A DNA stretch of 13,354 nt, taken from Candidatus Scybalomonas excrementavium (GTDB lineage Bacteria > Bacillota > Clostridia > Lachnospirales > Lachnospiraceae). The notes below the pieces were generated by a model. The model was not told where the DNA came from, searched no databases, and saw only the letters and a list, made by a program, of their open reading frames with translations. Numbering within the stretch: the first letter of the stretch is position 1; every line of letters starts with the position of its first letter. Below are positions 1 to 7,012 of this stretch, piece by piece. Made by a program: the position numbers and the translations under genes. The stretch lies in NCBI GenBank assembly GCA_017694765.1, contig JADIML010000030.1, forward strand, positions 1 through 13,354, read 5' to 3'.

Positions 1-101
1 TCTTTTTTCTGCAATCCTGTAATCATTGGCTCTGCTTCACTCCATTAATTGTAAAAAAATACCTATTTTTTATTGTTGTTTTACATCATTTATTTTATAT
101 T
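1..101 (-). other. Spacer downstream of phoR, possibly with the start of the next gene
   Basis: No terminator with a GC-rich stem follows the kinase stop. There is only an AT-only 7-bp stem (54-60 with 65-71, loop ACCT), too weak to call. On the minus strand an ATG at 24-26 opens a frame reading MITGLQKK that runs off the window edge. A GGAG (40-43) lies 13 nt upstream of it, which is rather far for a ribosome binding site. The opening loosely resembles anaerobic ribonucleotide reductase activating proteins, but eight residues cannot support a name. Confidence 0.2.
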
Positions 102-1775
102 TTATGATAATGATTTTTGCCCCAAAAACAATACCGTTATCGTCGTTCCAACACCAACAATACTATCTACTTTTACACTTGCTCCTAAATACGCTGCTCC
201 ATGTTTTACTATGGAAAGACCGAGTCCTGTTCCACCAATTTCTTTTGAATGACTTTTATCCACCCGATAAAAACGTTCAAAAATTCGGTTCTGACTAGAT
301 AATGGAATACCCACTCCTGTATCTGTAACAGATACAGCGATTCCTTGTACTTTTTTCTCAATGAGAACCTTTACGCTCCCCTTTTCTTTATTATATTTAA
401 TCGCATTATCACATAAATTATATAAAATTTCTTCTAATACTGGTCGAACTGTTTTCAAACATAAATCTTCGCCTAATACTTCCAATCGAATCCCTTTTTT
501 ATGTGCAATCGGCTGTAATCGCAATACTACCTCATCTGCTAACCCTTTTAAACTAATTTCTTCTTTTTCGTAAGGGAGAATACCTTCATCTAATTGGGAT
601 AATTTAATAATATCATTGACCAAAGCAATAAGTCTTTGCGATTCTTTAAAAATATTGCCTGCAAATTTTGGCACATCTTCTTGCTTTACAATTCCATTTT
701 GCATAATTTCTGCAAATCCTGAAATAGAAGTTAATGGTGTTTTCAATTCATGAGAGACATTGGCTGTAAATTCTCTTCGCAATTTCTCCCCTGCAATTCT
801 ATCCGTAATATTCACAAATACAATGACTGCACCTGCAATTTCATGCCCTTTACCATGAAAAACCGGATTTGCAATTAACTGATAATAATTTTCTTCAATC
901 TCCATTTCTATTTCTTGGTGTTTTCCCTCTAACACTTGCTTCATTACCTTTTGGAATTTCTCTGTTCGATTTAATGTTACAACATTTTGATGTGGTACCA
1001 TGTCTTTTAAATCAAATAGCTTTTTGGTACTAGAATTGCATGATAAAATTTCCATTTTATTATCAATGATTAGAAAACCTTCTTCCATATTTTCTGTAAT
1101 CATTTCAAATTCTTCTTGGCGTTTTCTAGCTTCTTCTAATTGCTCCTTTATCATACTTTTTTGACGATATATTTTAGTTAATAAAGGGGCTACCTCGTCA
1201 TATGCCTCATTTCGTTCTGGATGCTCTAAATCTAAATTATTAACAGGTTCTGTAATTTTCTTCGCTAATTTATTTGCAACGAAAGCACCTAATAAAAACA
1301 TGAAAGCTAATATATAGAGCAATGGCTGTGTAATGCCAAGCAAAATAGTCGCAACTGTTTTTTGTTGTTTTGCTAATCGAAGAATGTATCCATTGTGTAA
1401 TCGCACTGCATAATAAGAAGTTCTTTCTGATAATGTTTTAGAATATCGAATATCTTCTCCACTTCCAGTTACCACTGCGTCTTTTACTTCTTTTCTATTT
1501 GCATGATTTTCCATAGTTTCAATTTTAGCTTCTGAATCATAAATAACCGTTCCATCTGCTTCCATCAAAGTAATACGATTTTGAGATTCTAATTGTTCCA
1601 AATATTCAATGCCACTCATTTCAATGCCTTTGGCAACATAATTGGCACCATACCGAAGTTCCTTTTTTAATTCTCCAATAAAATAGCTATACAATACTCC
1701 AAAGATAAGCAAAAAGCTGGCTAGTAAAATAGAACCAGCTACTAAGATAATGGAACGAAAAATTTTACTTGTCAT
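102..1775 (-). CDS. phoR: PhoR-type sensor histidine kinase of the phosphate operon
   Basis: Membrane histidine kinase of 557 aa. TM1 is at about residues 8-32, an extracytoplasmic sensor region at about 33-142 and TM2 at about 143-165. A short HAMP-like linker with a charged coiled coil follows (about 167-222), then a PAS domain (about 223-325). The HisKA H-box FTANVSHELKTPLTS has the phospho-accepting His at 342. The HATPase domain has an N-box (Asn453, Asn457), G1 DTGVGI (485-490), an F-box around FERFYR and G2 GGTGLGL (514-520). All catalytic motifs are intact. It is the last gene of the pst operon and overlaps the response regulator stop by 11 nt. A GGAGG at 1785-1789, 9 nt before the ATG, supports the start. 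In this family the kinase senses the Pst/PhoU state rather than phosphate directly, and it phosphorylates the adjacent regulator. The name rests on context and architecture. Confidence 0.93.
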   Translation of the reverse strand: MTSKIFRSIILVAGSILLASFLLIFGVLYSYFIGELKKELRYGANYVAKGIEMSGIEYLEQLESQNRITLMEADGTVIYDSEAKIETMENHANRKEVKDAVVTGSGEDIRYSKTLSERTSYYAVRLHNGYILRLAKQQKTVATILLGITQPLLYILAFMFLLGAFVANKLAKKITEPVNNLDLEHPERNEAYDEVAPLLTKIYRQKSMIKEQLEEARKRQEEFEMITENMEEGFLIIDNKMEILSCNSSTKKLFDLKDMVPHQNVVTLNRTEKFQKVMKQVLEGKHQEIEMEIEENYYQLIANPVFHGKGHEIAGAVIVFVNITDRIAGEKLRREFTANVSHELKTPLTSISGFAEIMQNGIVKQEDVPKFAGNIFKESQRLIALVNDIIKLSQLDEGILPYEKEEISLKGLADEVVLRLQPIAHKKGIRLEVLGEDLCLKTVRPVLEEILYNLCDNAIKYNKEKGSVKVLIEKKVQGIAVSVTDTGVGIPLSSQNRIFERFYRVDKSHSKEIGGTGLGLSIVKHGAAYLGASVKVDSIVGVGTTITVLFLGQKSLS

Positions 1776-2451
1776 CTTCTTTTTCCTCCAATTTATATCC
1801 TACGCCTCGTACTGTTTCCACATACTTTCCAGCTTCTTTTAATTTTTGTCTAAGAGTCCGAATATGAACATCGACAGTTCGACTTTCACCATCAAATTCA
1901 TATCCCCATACTCGATCTAAAATCTGTGCTCTTGATAATACAATTCCTTTATTTTTTAAGAGAAGATAAAGAAGTTCATATTCTTTTAATGTCAACGAAA
2001 TTTCTTCATCTTGAACGGTTACACGATGTTTTTGTGGATTCACAGTAAGTTGTCCCATTTTTAAAATCTGCTCCGATACTAAATCGCTATTTACTCTTCT
2101 TAACTGTGCTCGAATTCTTGAGAGTAATTCCATCATCCGAAAAGGCTTTGGTACATAATCATCAGCTCCACTATCAAGTCCTAAAATAGTGTCAAATTCA
2201 CTTCCTTTAGCTGTCAACATAATAACAGGAATATGCTTCCAACGATTCTTTGTTCTTATCTTTTTTAACATAGAAATTCCATCTTCTTCTGGTAACATAA
2301 CATCTAAAAGAATCAACGAAGGTAATTCTTGTTCCATTGCTTTCCAAAAATCCGAAGGTTTTGCAAAACCTATCGCAGTAAGCCCCTGTGCATTTAATGT
2401 ATAAATTATCAGCTCACGAATGCTCTTATCATCATCCACAAAATAAATCAT
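1765..2451 (-). CDS. phoP: PhoP/PhoB-type response regulator, OmpR family
   Basis: Two-domain transcription factor of 228 aa. The receiver domain (about 1-118) has the acidic cluster Asp6-Asp8, phospho-acceptor Asp50 in LILLDVMLP, Thr80 and Lys102. A winged-helix DNA-binding domain (about 128-222) has the OmpR-family end RTVDVHIRTLRQKL...TVRGVGYK. The ATG at 2449-2451 was chosen because an AGAGGG lies just upstream and the protein then begins MIYFVDDD, as receivers do. An in-frame ATG at 2505 would overlap phoU and add 18 residues unlike a receiver. The start follows the phoU stop by 14 nt. The expected role is to activate Pho genes, including this operon, when phosphorylated under phosphate starvation. 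Firmicutes call it PhoP (or PnpR); PhoB is the proteobacterial name. Confidence 0.93.
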   Translation of the reverse strand: MIYFVDDDKSIRELIIYTLNAQGLTAIGFAKPSDFWKAMEQELPSLILLDVMLPEEDGISMLKKIRTKNRWKHIPVIMLTAKGSEFDTILGLDSGADDYVPKPFRMMELLSRIRAQLRRVNSDLVSEQILKMGQLTVNPQKHRVTVQDEEISLTLKEYELLYLLLKNKGIVLSRAQILDRVWGYEFDGESRTVDVHIRTLRQKLKEAGKYVETVRGVGYKLEEKEDDK

Positions 2452-2465
2452 GTTATCACCCTCTC

Positions 2466-3125
2466 TTATTTTTTGCGTTCTCCCGTAATGGAATATTCTA
2501 CCCATTCTGCAATATTTACTGCATGATCTCCAATACGTTCAAAATATTTTGCCGCCATTAACAAGTTAAGGGATTCCTTTGCATCAATTGTTTTGTCAAC
2601 AATTAATTCCATAATCTCTTTTTTTACTTTTTCAAATAAAAGATCGACTTCATCATCACTTCTCATTACATAATGTGCTAATTCTAAGTCATTTTTTACA
2701 AAAGCATCTACACTTCCTGTCACCATTTTCACCGTAGCTTTTGCCATATCATAAATATGAATCATACTTTGAGAGTAACCACGAACCCCTTTATTCGTTA
2801 AATCTGCAATATCAGATGCTTGATCCCCAATTCTTTCCATATCAGAAATCATCTTTAATGCTGCTGAAATATTTCTAAGATCCGTAGCAACTGGCTGCTG
2901 CTGAAGAAGAAGGCGATAACATATTGTTTCAATTTCATATTCTTTTGAATCAATTTTCTTTTCTAAAACTGCTACTTTTTCTCGAATTTCTTTTACTTTT
3001 TCTCCTTCATCATCACTTTTTTGTAATGCTTCTACGGATAAAGAAATTGCTTCTTCACAAAGGCTTCCCATTTTAATAAGTTCCACATGAAGTTGTTCCA
3101 TTTGTTCATCAAATCTTGCTCTCAT
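2466..3125 (-). CDS. phoU: PhoU phosphate signalling adaptor
   Basis: All-helical cytoplasmic protein of 219 aa, the normal PhoU length. It shows the two tandem three-helix PhoU repeats. Each carries the metal-binding signature: ERIGDQASD (97-105) and ERIGDHAVNIAEW (196-208). PhoU links the Pst transporter to the PhoR-type kinase and keeps the Pho response off when phosphate is sufficient. The ATG at 3123-3125 is preceded 10 nt upstream by AGGAAGG (3136-3142) and lies one base after the pstB stop. A longer in-frame start at 3203 would read deep into pstB and was not used. The position between pstB and the two-component genes is the classic arrangement. Confidence 0.96.
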   Translation of the reverse strand: MRARFDEQMEQLHVELIKMGSLCEEAISLSVEALQKSDDEGEKVKEIREKVAVLEKKIDSKEYEIETICYRLLLQQQPVATDLRNISAALKMISDMERIGDQASDIADLTNKGVRGYSQSMIHIYDMAKATVKMVTGSVDAFVKNDLELAHYVMRSDDEVDLLFEKVKKEIMELIVDKTIDAKESLNLLMAAKYFERIGDHAVNIAEWVEYSITGERKK

Positions 3126-3126
3126 A

Positions 3127-3882
3127 TCAACCAAACCTTCCTGTAATATAATCTTCTGTTCTCTTATCCTTTGGCATAGAAAATACTTGTTCGGTATCGC
3201 CATATTCTACCATTTCTCCCATAAGGAAAAAGGCTGTTTTATCTGAGATTCTCGCTGCTTGTTGCATATTATGAGTAACCATAACAATCGTATAATCTTT
3301 CTTTAACTCGCTAGCAAGCTCTTCTATCTTATTCGTAGAAATTGGATCTAGGGCACTTGTTGGCTCATCCATTAATAAAACTTCTGGCGATACTGCCAAT
3401 GCTCTTGCAATACAAAGTCTTTGTTGTTGTCCACCAGACATTCCTAACGCACTTTTCTTTAAACGATCTTTTACTTCATCCCAAATAGCTGCCGCTCTAA
3501 GAGAGCGCTCTACAATTTCATCTAATTCTACTTTTGAACGAATTCCTTGAAGTCTTGGACCATAAGCAATATTATCATAAATACTTTTTGGAAATGGATT
3601 TGGTTGCTGGAATACCATTCCAACTTTTTGTCGAAGCGAAATTGCATCCATATCGTTAAAAATATCTTGTCCATCTAAAAGAATTTTTCCTTCAATTCTT
3701 ACTCCTTCTTCTAAATCATTCATACGATTTAATGTTTTTAAAAAAGTAGATTTTCCACAACCAGATGGTCCAATTAACGCTGTAATCTGATTTTTTTCAA
3801 TTGCTATATTAATATTTTTAAGTGCCTTAAACTGCCCATAATAAAGATCTAATCCTTTTACATCAAACTTCTTATTATCCAT
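3127..3882 (-). CDS. pstB: PstB, phosphate ABC transporter ATP-binding protein
   Basis: Cytoplasmic ATPase of 251 aa that powers the PstCA channel. Visible motifs are Walker A GPSGCGKST (38-46), Q-loop Gln92 in FQQPNPFP, the ABC signature as MSGGQQQR (148-155, Met in place of the usual Leu), Walker B VLLMDEP (168-174) with the D-loop SALDP, and the switch His204. FQQPNPFPKSIYDNIAYG is diagnostic of PstB. A 38-nt gap separates it from pstA, and phoU begins 1 nt after its stop. An AAAGGA sits upstream of the ATG. Nothing is truncated. Confidence 0.97.
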   Translation of the reverse strand: MDNKKFDVKGLDLYYGQFKALKNINIAIEKNQITALIGPSGCGKSTFLKTLNRMNDLEEGVRIEGKILLDGQDIFNDMDAISLRQKVGMVFQQPNPFPKSIYDNIAYGPRLQGIRSKVELDEIVERSLRAAAIWDEVKDRLKKSALGMSGGQQQRLCIARALAVSPEVLLMDEPTSALDPISTNKIEELASELKKDYTIVMVTHNMQQAARISDKTAFFLMGEMVEYGDTEQVFSMPKDKRTEDYITGRFG

Positions 3883-3920
3883 TTTACATCCTTTCCAATT
3901 GTTCTGTCAATTTTTCTATT

Positions 3921-4802
3921 TTATTTTCCACCAGTCATTTTCTTACTCATTCTTTGACTTAATAATCTTGCTGTAATACTAAATGCAAAAACAAGAATAA
4001 GTAACACTGCTGCTGAGAAATTAGCGATCTGTTCTGCATTTGCAGCTGTTGCTTCTGTTCTTGCTGCCCAAATGTGTAGGGATAACGTTTCTCCCGGTCT
4101 AAATGGATTAAGAGGTGATACAGGAGAAGTTAATTTCCATGTACGACTCCAGTTAATATCTGTACTCATACCAGCTGTATAAAGAAGTGCTGCTGCCTCT
4201 CCAAACACACGCCCTGCTGCTAAAATGACACCTGTCATAATTCTAGGTAAACAAGCTGGTAACATAACTTTACTAATTGTTTGCCAATGAGTCGCTCCCA
4301 TTCCGAAGCTACCTTGTTTATATCCTTTTGGTAATGTACGAAGGGCATCTTCTGTCGTCGTTGCAATTAATGGTAAATTTAAAATGGAAACGGCTAAAGC
4401 ACCTGACATTAAATTCCATCTTGCCCCTACTAATAAAATAAAAACTAAATATCCAAATAATCCAACTACAATGGATGGTAAAGAGGATAATGTCTCGATA
4501 CAGATTCTTAAAAATTTTGTAAAACGACCTTTTTTCGCATATTCTGCCATATAAATCCCAGCAGCTACTCCTAAAGGAACACTAATTAAAAGTGCTAACA
4601 CTACTAAATAAATCGTATTAAATAATTGATTTCCAATTCCTTCATTCGTAAAAGATAACAGTTTTGGTGTAAATCCTTTGAGTCCATTACCTATTACATA
4701 TCCTGCAAATGCAAGCAATAATAAGAAAAAGAATCCTGCAATTAAATAGAAAATAGCCGTCATTATTTTATCGACTGTTTTTGCTCTTTTTGTAATGTTC
4801 AT
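3921..4802 (-). CDS. pstA: PstA, phosphate ABC transporter permease
   Basis: Integral membrane protein of 293 aa, the usual PstA length, with about six hydrophobic segments. The first is at about residues 15-38 and the last at about 262-281. The cytoplasmic coupling loop of binding-protein-dependent permeases spans about 150-182 (EDALRTLPKGYKQGSFGMGAT...), where it would contact PstB. The PstA-typical segment LPSIVVGLFGY (108-118) is present. It pairs with PstC to form the phosphate channel. It starts 1 nt after the pstC stop, with its Shine-Dalgarno (AAAGGAAG) inside the end of pstC, so the two are probably translationally coupled. Confidence 0.96.
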   Translation of the reverse strand: MNITKRAKTVDKIMTAIFYLIAGFFFLLLLAFAGYVIGNGLKGFTPKLLSFTNEGIGNQLFNTIYLVVLALLISVPLGVAAGIYMAEYAKKGRFTKFLRICIETLSSLPSIVVGLFGYLVFILLVGARWNLMSGALAVSILNLPLIATTTEDALRTLPKGYKQGSFGMGATHWQTISKVMLPACLPRIMTGVILAAGRVFGEAAALLYTAGMSTDINWSRTWKLTSPVSPLNPFRPGETLSLHIWAARTEATAANAEQIANFSAAVLLILVFAFSITARLLSQRMSKKMTGGK

Positions 4803-4803
4803 A

Positions 4804-5721
4804 TTATGCTTCCTTTCCCTTCTTCTCCTTTTGTTCAGAGCGTGAAGAAATAAAATGAATAATAAAAATGAAACCTAAAGAAATTAAGAATAATAAAAGT
4901 GCCATTGTCCAAAGAACCATATTATATTCTCCACCTTCCATAGCACCACCCATATCAGAAGCAATCGCTGCTGTTAAGTTATTTGTTGGAGATAAAATAT
5001 TCTTTGGAAACGCTCTTGTCTTTCCAATTACCATGGCTACAGCAAGTGCTTCTCCAAATGCTCTTGCAAGTCCTAATACAATCCCTGTTAAAATTCCATT
5101 TTTAGCAGCTGGTAACACAACTTGATACGTTACTTGCCATCTTGTCGCTCCAAGTCCATAGGCTGCTTTTCTATAATCCTTTGGAACACTTCTAAGTGCA
5201 TCTGCTGTTACTGTTGTAATCGTTGGAAAAATCATAACGGATAATACAATCCCTGCAGCTAATACCGAATATCCATGTGTCAAGTGAAATAGATCACGAA
5301 TTGCTGGTACTAATACAGTCATACCAACCCAACCATATACAACAGATGGTATCCCAACAAATAATTCTACAACTGGTTGAAGAAGTTTATTTCCAAAATT
5401 TGGTGCAATTTCTGTCATAAAAATGGCTGCACCAAAACTAAATGGTGTTGCAATGGCAAGTGCCAATGCACATGTACTAATTGAACCAAATATATATACG
5501 GCTGCACCAACTTTTCCTCCACCTTCTGTTCCATCTACTGGCGCCCAGTCAGAAGAAAAGAAAAACTCTAAAGGACTATGCCCATATGTTACAAATGTGC
5601 CAAGCCCTTTATAAAGAAGAAAGGCACCAATTGCTAATGTAAGTACAATTACAAAAGCACCACAAGCAGTAATTAATCCTTTAAAAAAATGTTCTTTAAA
5701 AAACATATTTTTTCGTTCCAT
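4804..5721 (-). CDS. pstC: PstC, phosphate ABC transporter permease
   Basis: Integral membrane protein of 305 aa with an N-terminal TM at about residues 17-38 and further segments through about 290. The coupling loop (about 173-204, ADALRSVPKDYRKAAYGLGATRWQ) and the family motif GIPSVVYGWVG (123-133) are present. It forms the other half of the phosphate channel. The ATG at 5719-5721 is supported by AAAGGAA 7-8 nt upstream; an internal Met five codons later is less well placed. The gap to pstS is 71 nt, the widest in the operon, and shows only a weak 4-bp hairpin. Confidence 0.96.
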   Translation of the reverse strand: MERKNMFFKEHFFKGLITACGAFVIVLTLAIGAFLLYKGLGTFVTYGHSPLEFFFSSDWAPVDGTEGGGKVGAAVYIFGSISTCALALAIATPFSFGAAIFMTEIAPNFGNKLLQPVVELFVGIPSVVYGWVGMTVLVPAIRDLFHLTHGYSVLAAGIVLSVMIFPTITTVTADALRSVPKDYRKAAYGLGATRWQVTYQVVLPAAKNGILTGIVLGLARAFGEALAVAMVIGKTRAFPKNILSPTNNLTAAIASDMGGAMEGGEYNMVLWTMALLLFLISLGFIFIIHFISSRSEQKEKKGKEA

Positions 5722-5792
5722 ATTTTTTTCCTTTCAAAAACTATCATTTCTATCTATTCATTCTCTATAAGAAATTGTTTTAATATTTATTC

Positions 5793-6653
5793 TTATCGTT
5801 CTACTGTCATTTTAGATGTTGTACCATATCCTTGTGACTCTAATTGTGTACTATATTCGTCTGACATAATATATTCAAGATATGTCTTAATCACTCCTGT
5901 TGGTTCTCCTTTTGTATACATATATTCATATCCCCAAACAGGATAACTTCCATTGTATGTGTTTTCTAAAGAAGGTTCTACTCCATCGATTTTTAGAGTG
6001 CTTACTTTTTGGTTATGAACAAGATATGATAACGATACATATCCAATTGCTCCTTTATTATCAGCAACTGTCTGAAGAAGAGTTCCTGAATCATCTGTTT
6101 CTAAAGAACCACCTACTAATTCTTCATTCCCATCTAGTGCATATTTTTGGAAAACTGCTTTTGTTCCTGATGTTTGTGGACGTGTGATTAAAAGAATTTC
6201 TTCATCTGGTCCACCTACTTCACTCCAGTTCTTGATCGTTCCTGTAAAAATGTCAATTAACTGTTGCTTTGTTAAATTTGGCACTTGTTTAGCAAGTTCT
6301 TTATTGACTACTGGAGTAATAATTGCAACACATACTTTATGAGCTACTAATTCTTTTGCTCTTTCTGGTGATAATTTTTCTTCCGCTGGTACATCAGAAT
6401 TTCCAATGTCAACAGACCCATCCGAAACTTGCTTTAATCCTGTTCCTGATCCTCCTCCGTTTAATGTAACAGAAACATCTGGATACTTTTCCTTAAATGC
6501 TACTGCTGCCTCTTTTGCCAATGGAAGAAGTGCCGAAGAACCGGAACCTGTAATAAATCCAGAGACATCTGAGTCACTGCTTCCACATGCTACAAAACTC
6601 ATTGCTAGCGCACTCGTTACCAATAAAGCTGTAACCTTTTTGAAAATTCTCAT
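5793..6653 (-). CDS. pstS: PstS, phosphate-binding lipoprotein
   Basis: Extracellular phosphate receptor of 286 aa. A lysine-bearing signal peptide (MRIFKK...) ends in the lipobox SFVAC with lipidated Cys23. The phosphate-cradling loops are visible: GSGSS (36-40), GGGSGTG (66-72), GNSDVP (84-89) and RPQTSGT (158-164). The ATG at 6651-6653 was chosen because AAAAGGAGA lies 8 nt upstream and the signal peptide starts there. An in-frame ATG at 6713 would add 20 residues in front of the signal peptide and has no good ribosome site. It is the first gene of the operon, with a predicted leader of about 100 nt from the TATAGT promoter. Confidence 0.97.
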   Translation of the reverse strand: MRIFKKVTALLVTSALAMSFVACGSSDSDVSGFITGSGSSALLPLAKEAAVAFKEKYPDVSVTLNGGGSGTGLKQVSDGSVDIGNSDVPAEEKLSPERAKELVAHKVCVAIITPVVNKELAKQVPNLTKQQLIDIFTGTIKNWSEVGGPDEEILLITRPQTSGTKAVFQKYALDGNEELVGGSLETDDSGTLLQTVADNKGAIGYVSLSYLVHNQKVSTLKIDGVEPSLENTYNGSYPVWGYEYMYTKGEPTGVIKTYLEYIMSDEYSTQLESQGYGTTSKMTVER

Positions 6654-6760
6654 AAGATTCTCTCCTTTTCTTCTATCCAAATTGATAGGATATATTCTTT
6701 CATTTTCTCTCATTCATTCTCTGTTCTTTTCATAAACTTTCAGATTTTTTTCACTTTTAC

Positions 6761-6815
6761 ACTATAATTTTTCTATGTTAAATGTAATGTCCATTCTATG
6801 TTAAATTTATGTAAA
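6761..6815 (-). promoter_or_regulatory. pstS promoter with PhoP-box-like ladder
   Basis: Read on the minus strand, four hexamers stand in the same orientation: TTTACA (6815-6810), TTAACA (6804-6799), TGGACA (6793-6788) and TTAACA (6781-6776). Their spacings are 11, 11 and 12 bp. The last ends 9 nt before TATAGT (6766-6761), a good -10 box with no good -35. This is the layout of PhoP-activated promoters, in which TTAACA-like direct repeats about 11 bp apart replace the -35. The block ATTTAACATAGAA is repeated exactly with a 23-bp period (6771-6783 and 6794-6806). Binding by the regulator at 1765-2451 is an inference. Confidence 0.7.
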
Positions 6816-6843
6816 ATGTCAAAAATTTATTTTACATAAATTT
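6803..6843. repeat. Perfect 15-bp dyad at the upstream edge of the Pho ladder
   Basis: AAATTTATGTAAAAT (6803-6817) is matched base for base by its reverse complement at 6829-6843, with an 11-nt spacer. One arm contains the outermost Pho-like hexamer, and the other arm presents TTTACA (6832-6837) in the opposite orientation. No T tract follows on either side in a way that suggests a terminator. It could be an operator, or the end of the repeat-like element described at 6857-6961. Confidence 0.6.
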
Positions 6844-6856
6844 TAAGTAAAAATTT

Positions 6857-6961
6857 CCCCATTGCGACCTGCGCATACTTCCCACGTAGTGCTTTTTTAT
6901 TTCATAGGAAATGGCAATTTTACAAATTAATGTAACAAGGTATTTCCTATGAAATAAAAAA
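6857..6961. repeat. Extragenic repeat-like element: GC-rich island plus perfect 20-bp inverted repeat
   Basis: A 36-nt island at 6857-6892 (22 of 36 bases G or C) stands out in a very AT-rich spacer. It abuts a perfect 20-bp inverted repeat, with arms at 6893-6912 and 6942-6961 around a 29-nt loop. Each arm is itself half-palindromic (ATTTC-ATAG-GAAAT). Inside the loop a further 5-bp stem forms (6920-6924 with 6931-6935). The combination resembles a MITE or other dispersed extragenic repeat. Copy number cannot be seen from one window, so the mobile interpretation is an inference. Confidence 0.55.
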
Positions 6962-6997
6962 AGAACAGGACGATTGACATTACATCTAGTCCTGTTC
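6956..6997 (-). terminator. Rho-independent terminator of the iron-siderophore operon
   Basis: On the minus strand a perfect 9-bp stem, GAACAGGAC with GTCCTGTTC (6997-6989 and 6971-6963), encloses a 17-nt loop. Seven T residues follow (6962-6956). It starts 16 nt after the stop codon of the binding-protein gene. The T tract is also the outer end of the 20-bp inverted repeat. Confidence 0.88.
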
Positions 6998-7012
6998 CTC
7001 TATTGTTAATTC

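Noticed and set aside
104..117. Fur-box-like string TGATAATGATTTTT
   Set aside because: It overlaps the 3' end of phoR, far from any promoter, and only half of the dyad is present; chance in AT-rich DNA.
5423..5614. Plus-strand open frames inside the pst and yclNO genes
   Set aside because: They are reading-frame shadows of well-identified minus-strand genes, without family resemblance or ribosome sites of their own.
6654..6713. Longer PstS start at 6713
   Set aside because: It would put 20 extra residues before a normal signal peptide and lacks a ribosome site; AAAAGGAGA clearly serves the ATG at 6653.
6817..6822. Consensus -35 TTGACA on the minus strand upstream of pstS
   Set aside because: The hexamer 17 nt downstream is ATAGAA, a poor -10, while TATAGT further down fits the Pho-box layout better.
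6818..6898. Short minus-strand reading frame across the GC-rich island
   Set aside because: It follows an in-frame stop, has no start codon with a ribosome site and encodes only about 24 residues; treated as part of a repeat-like element.
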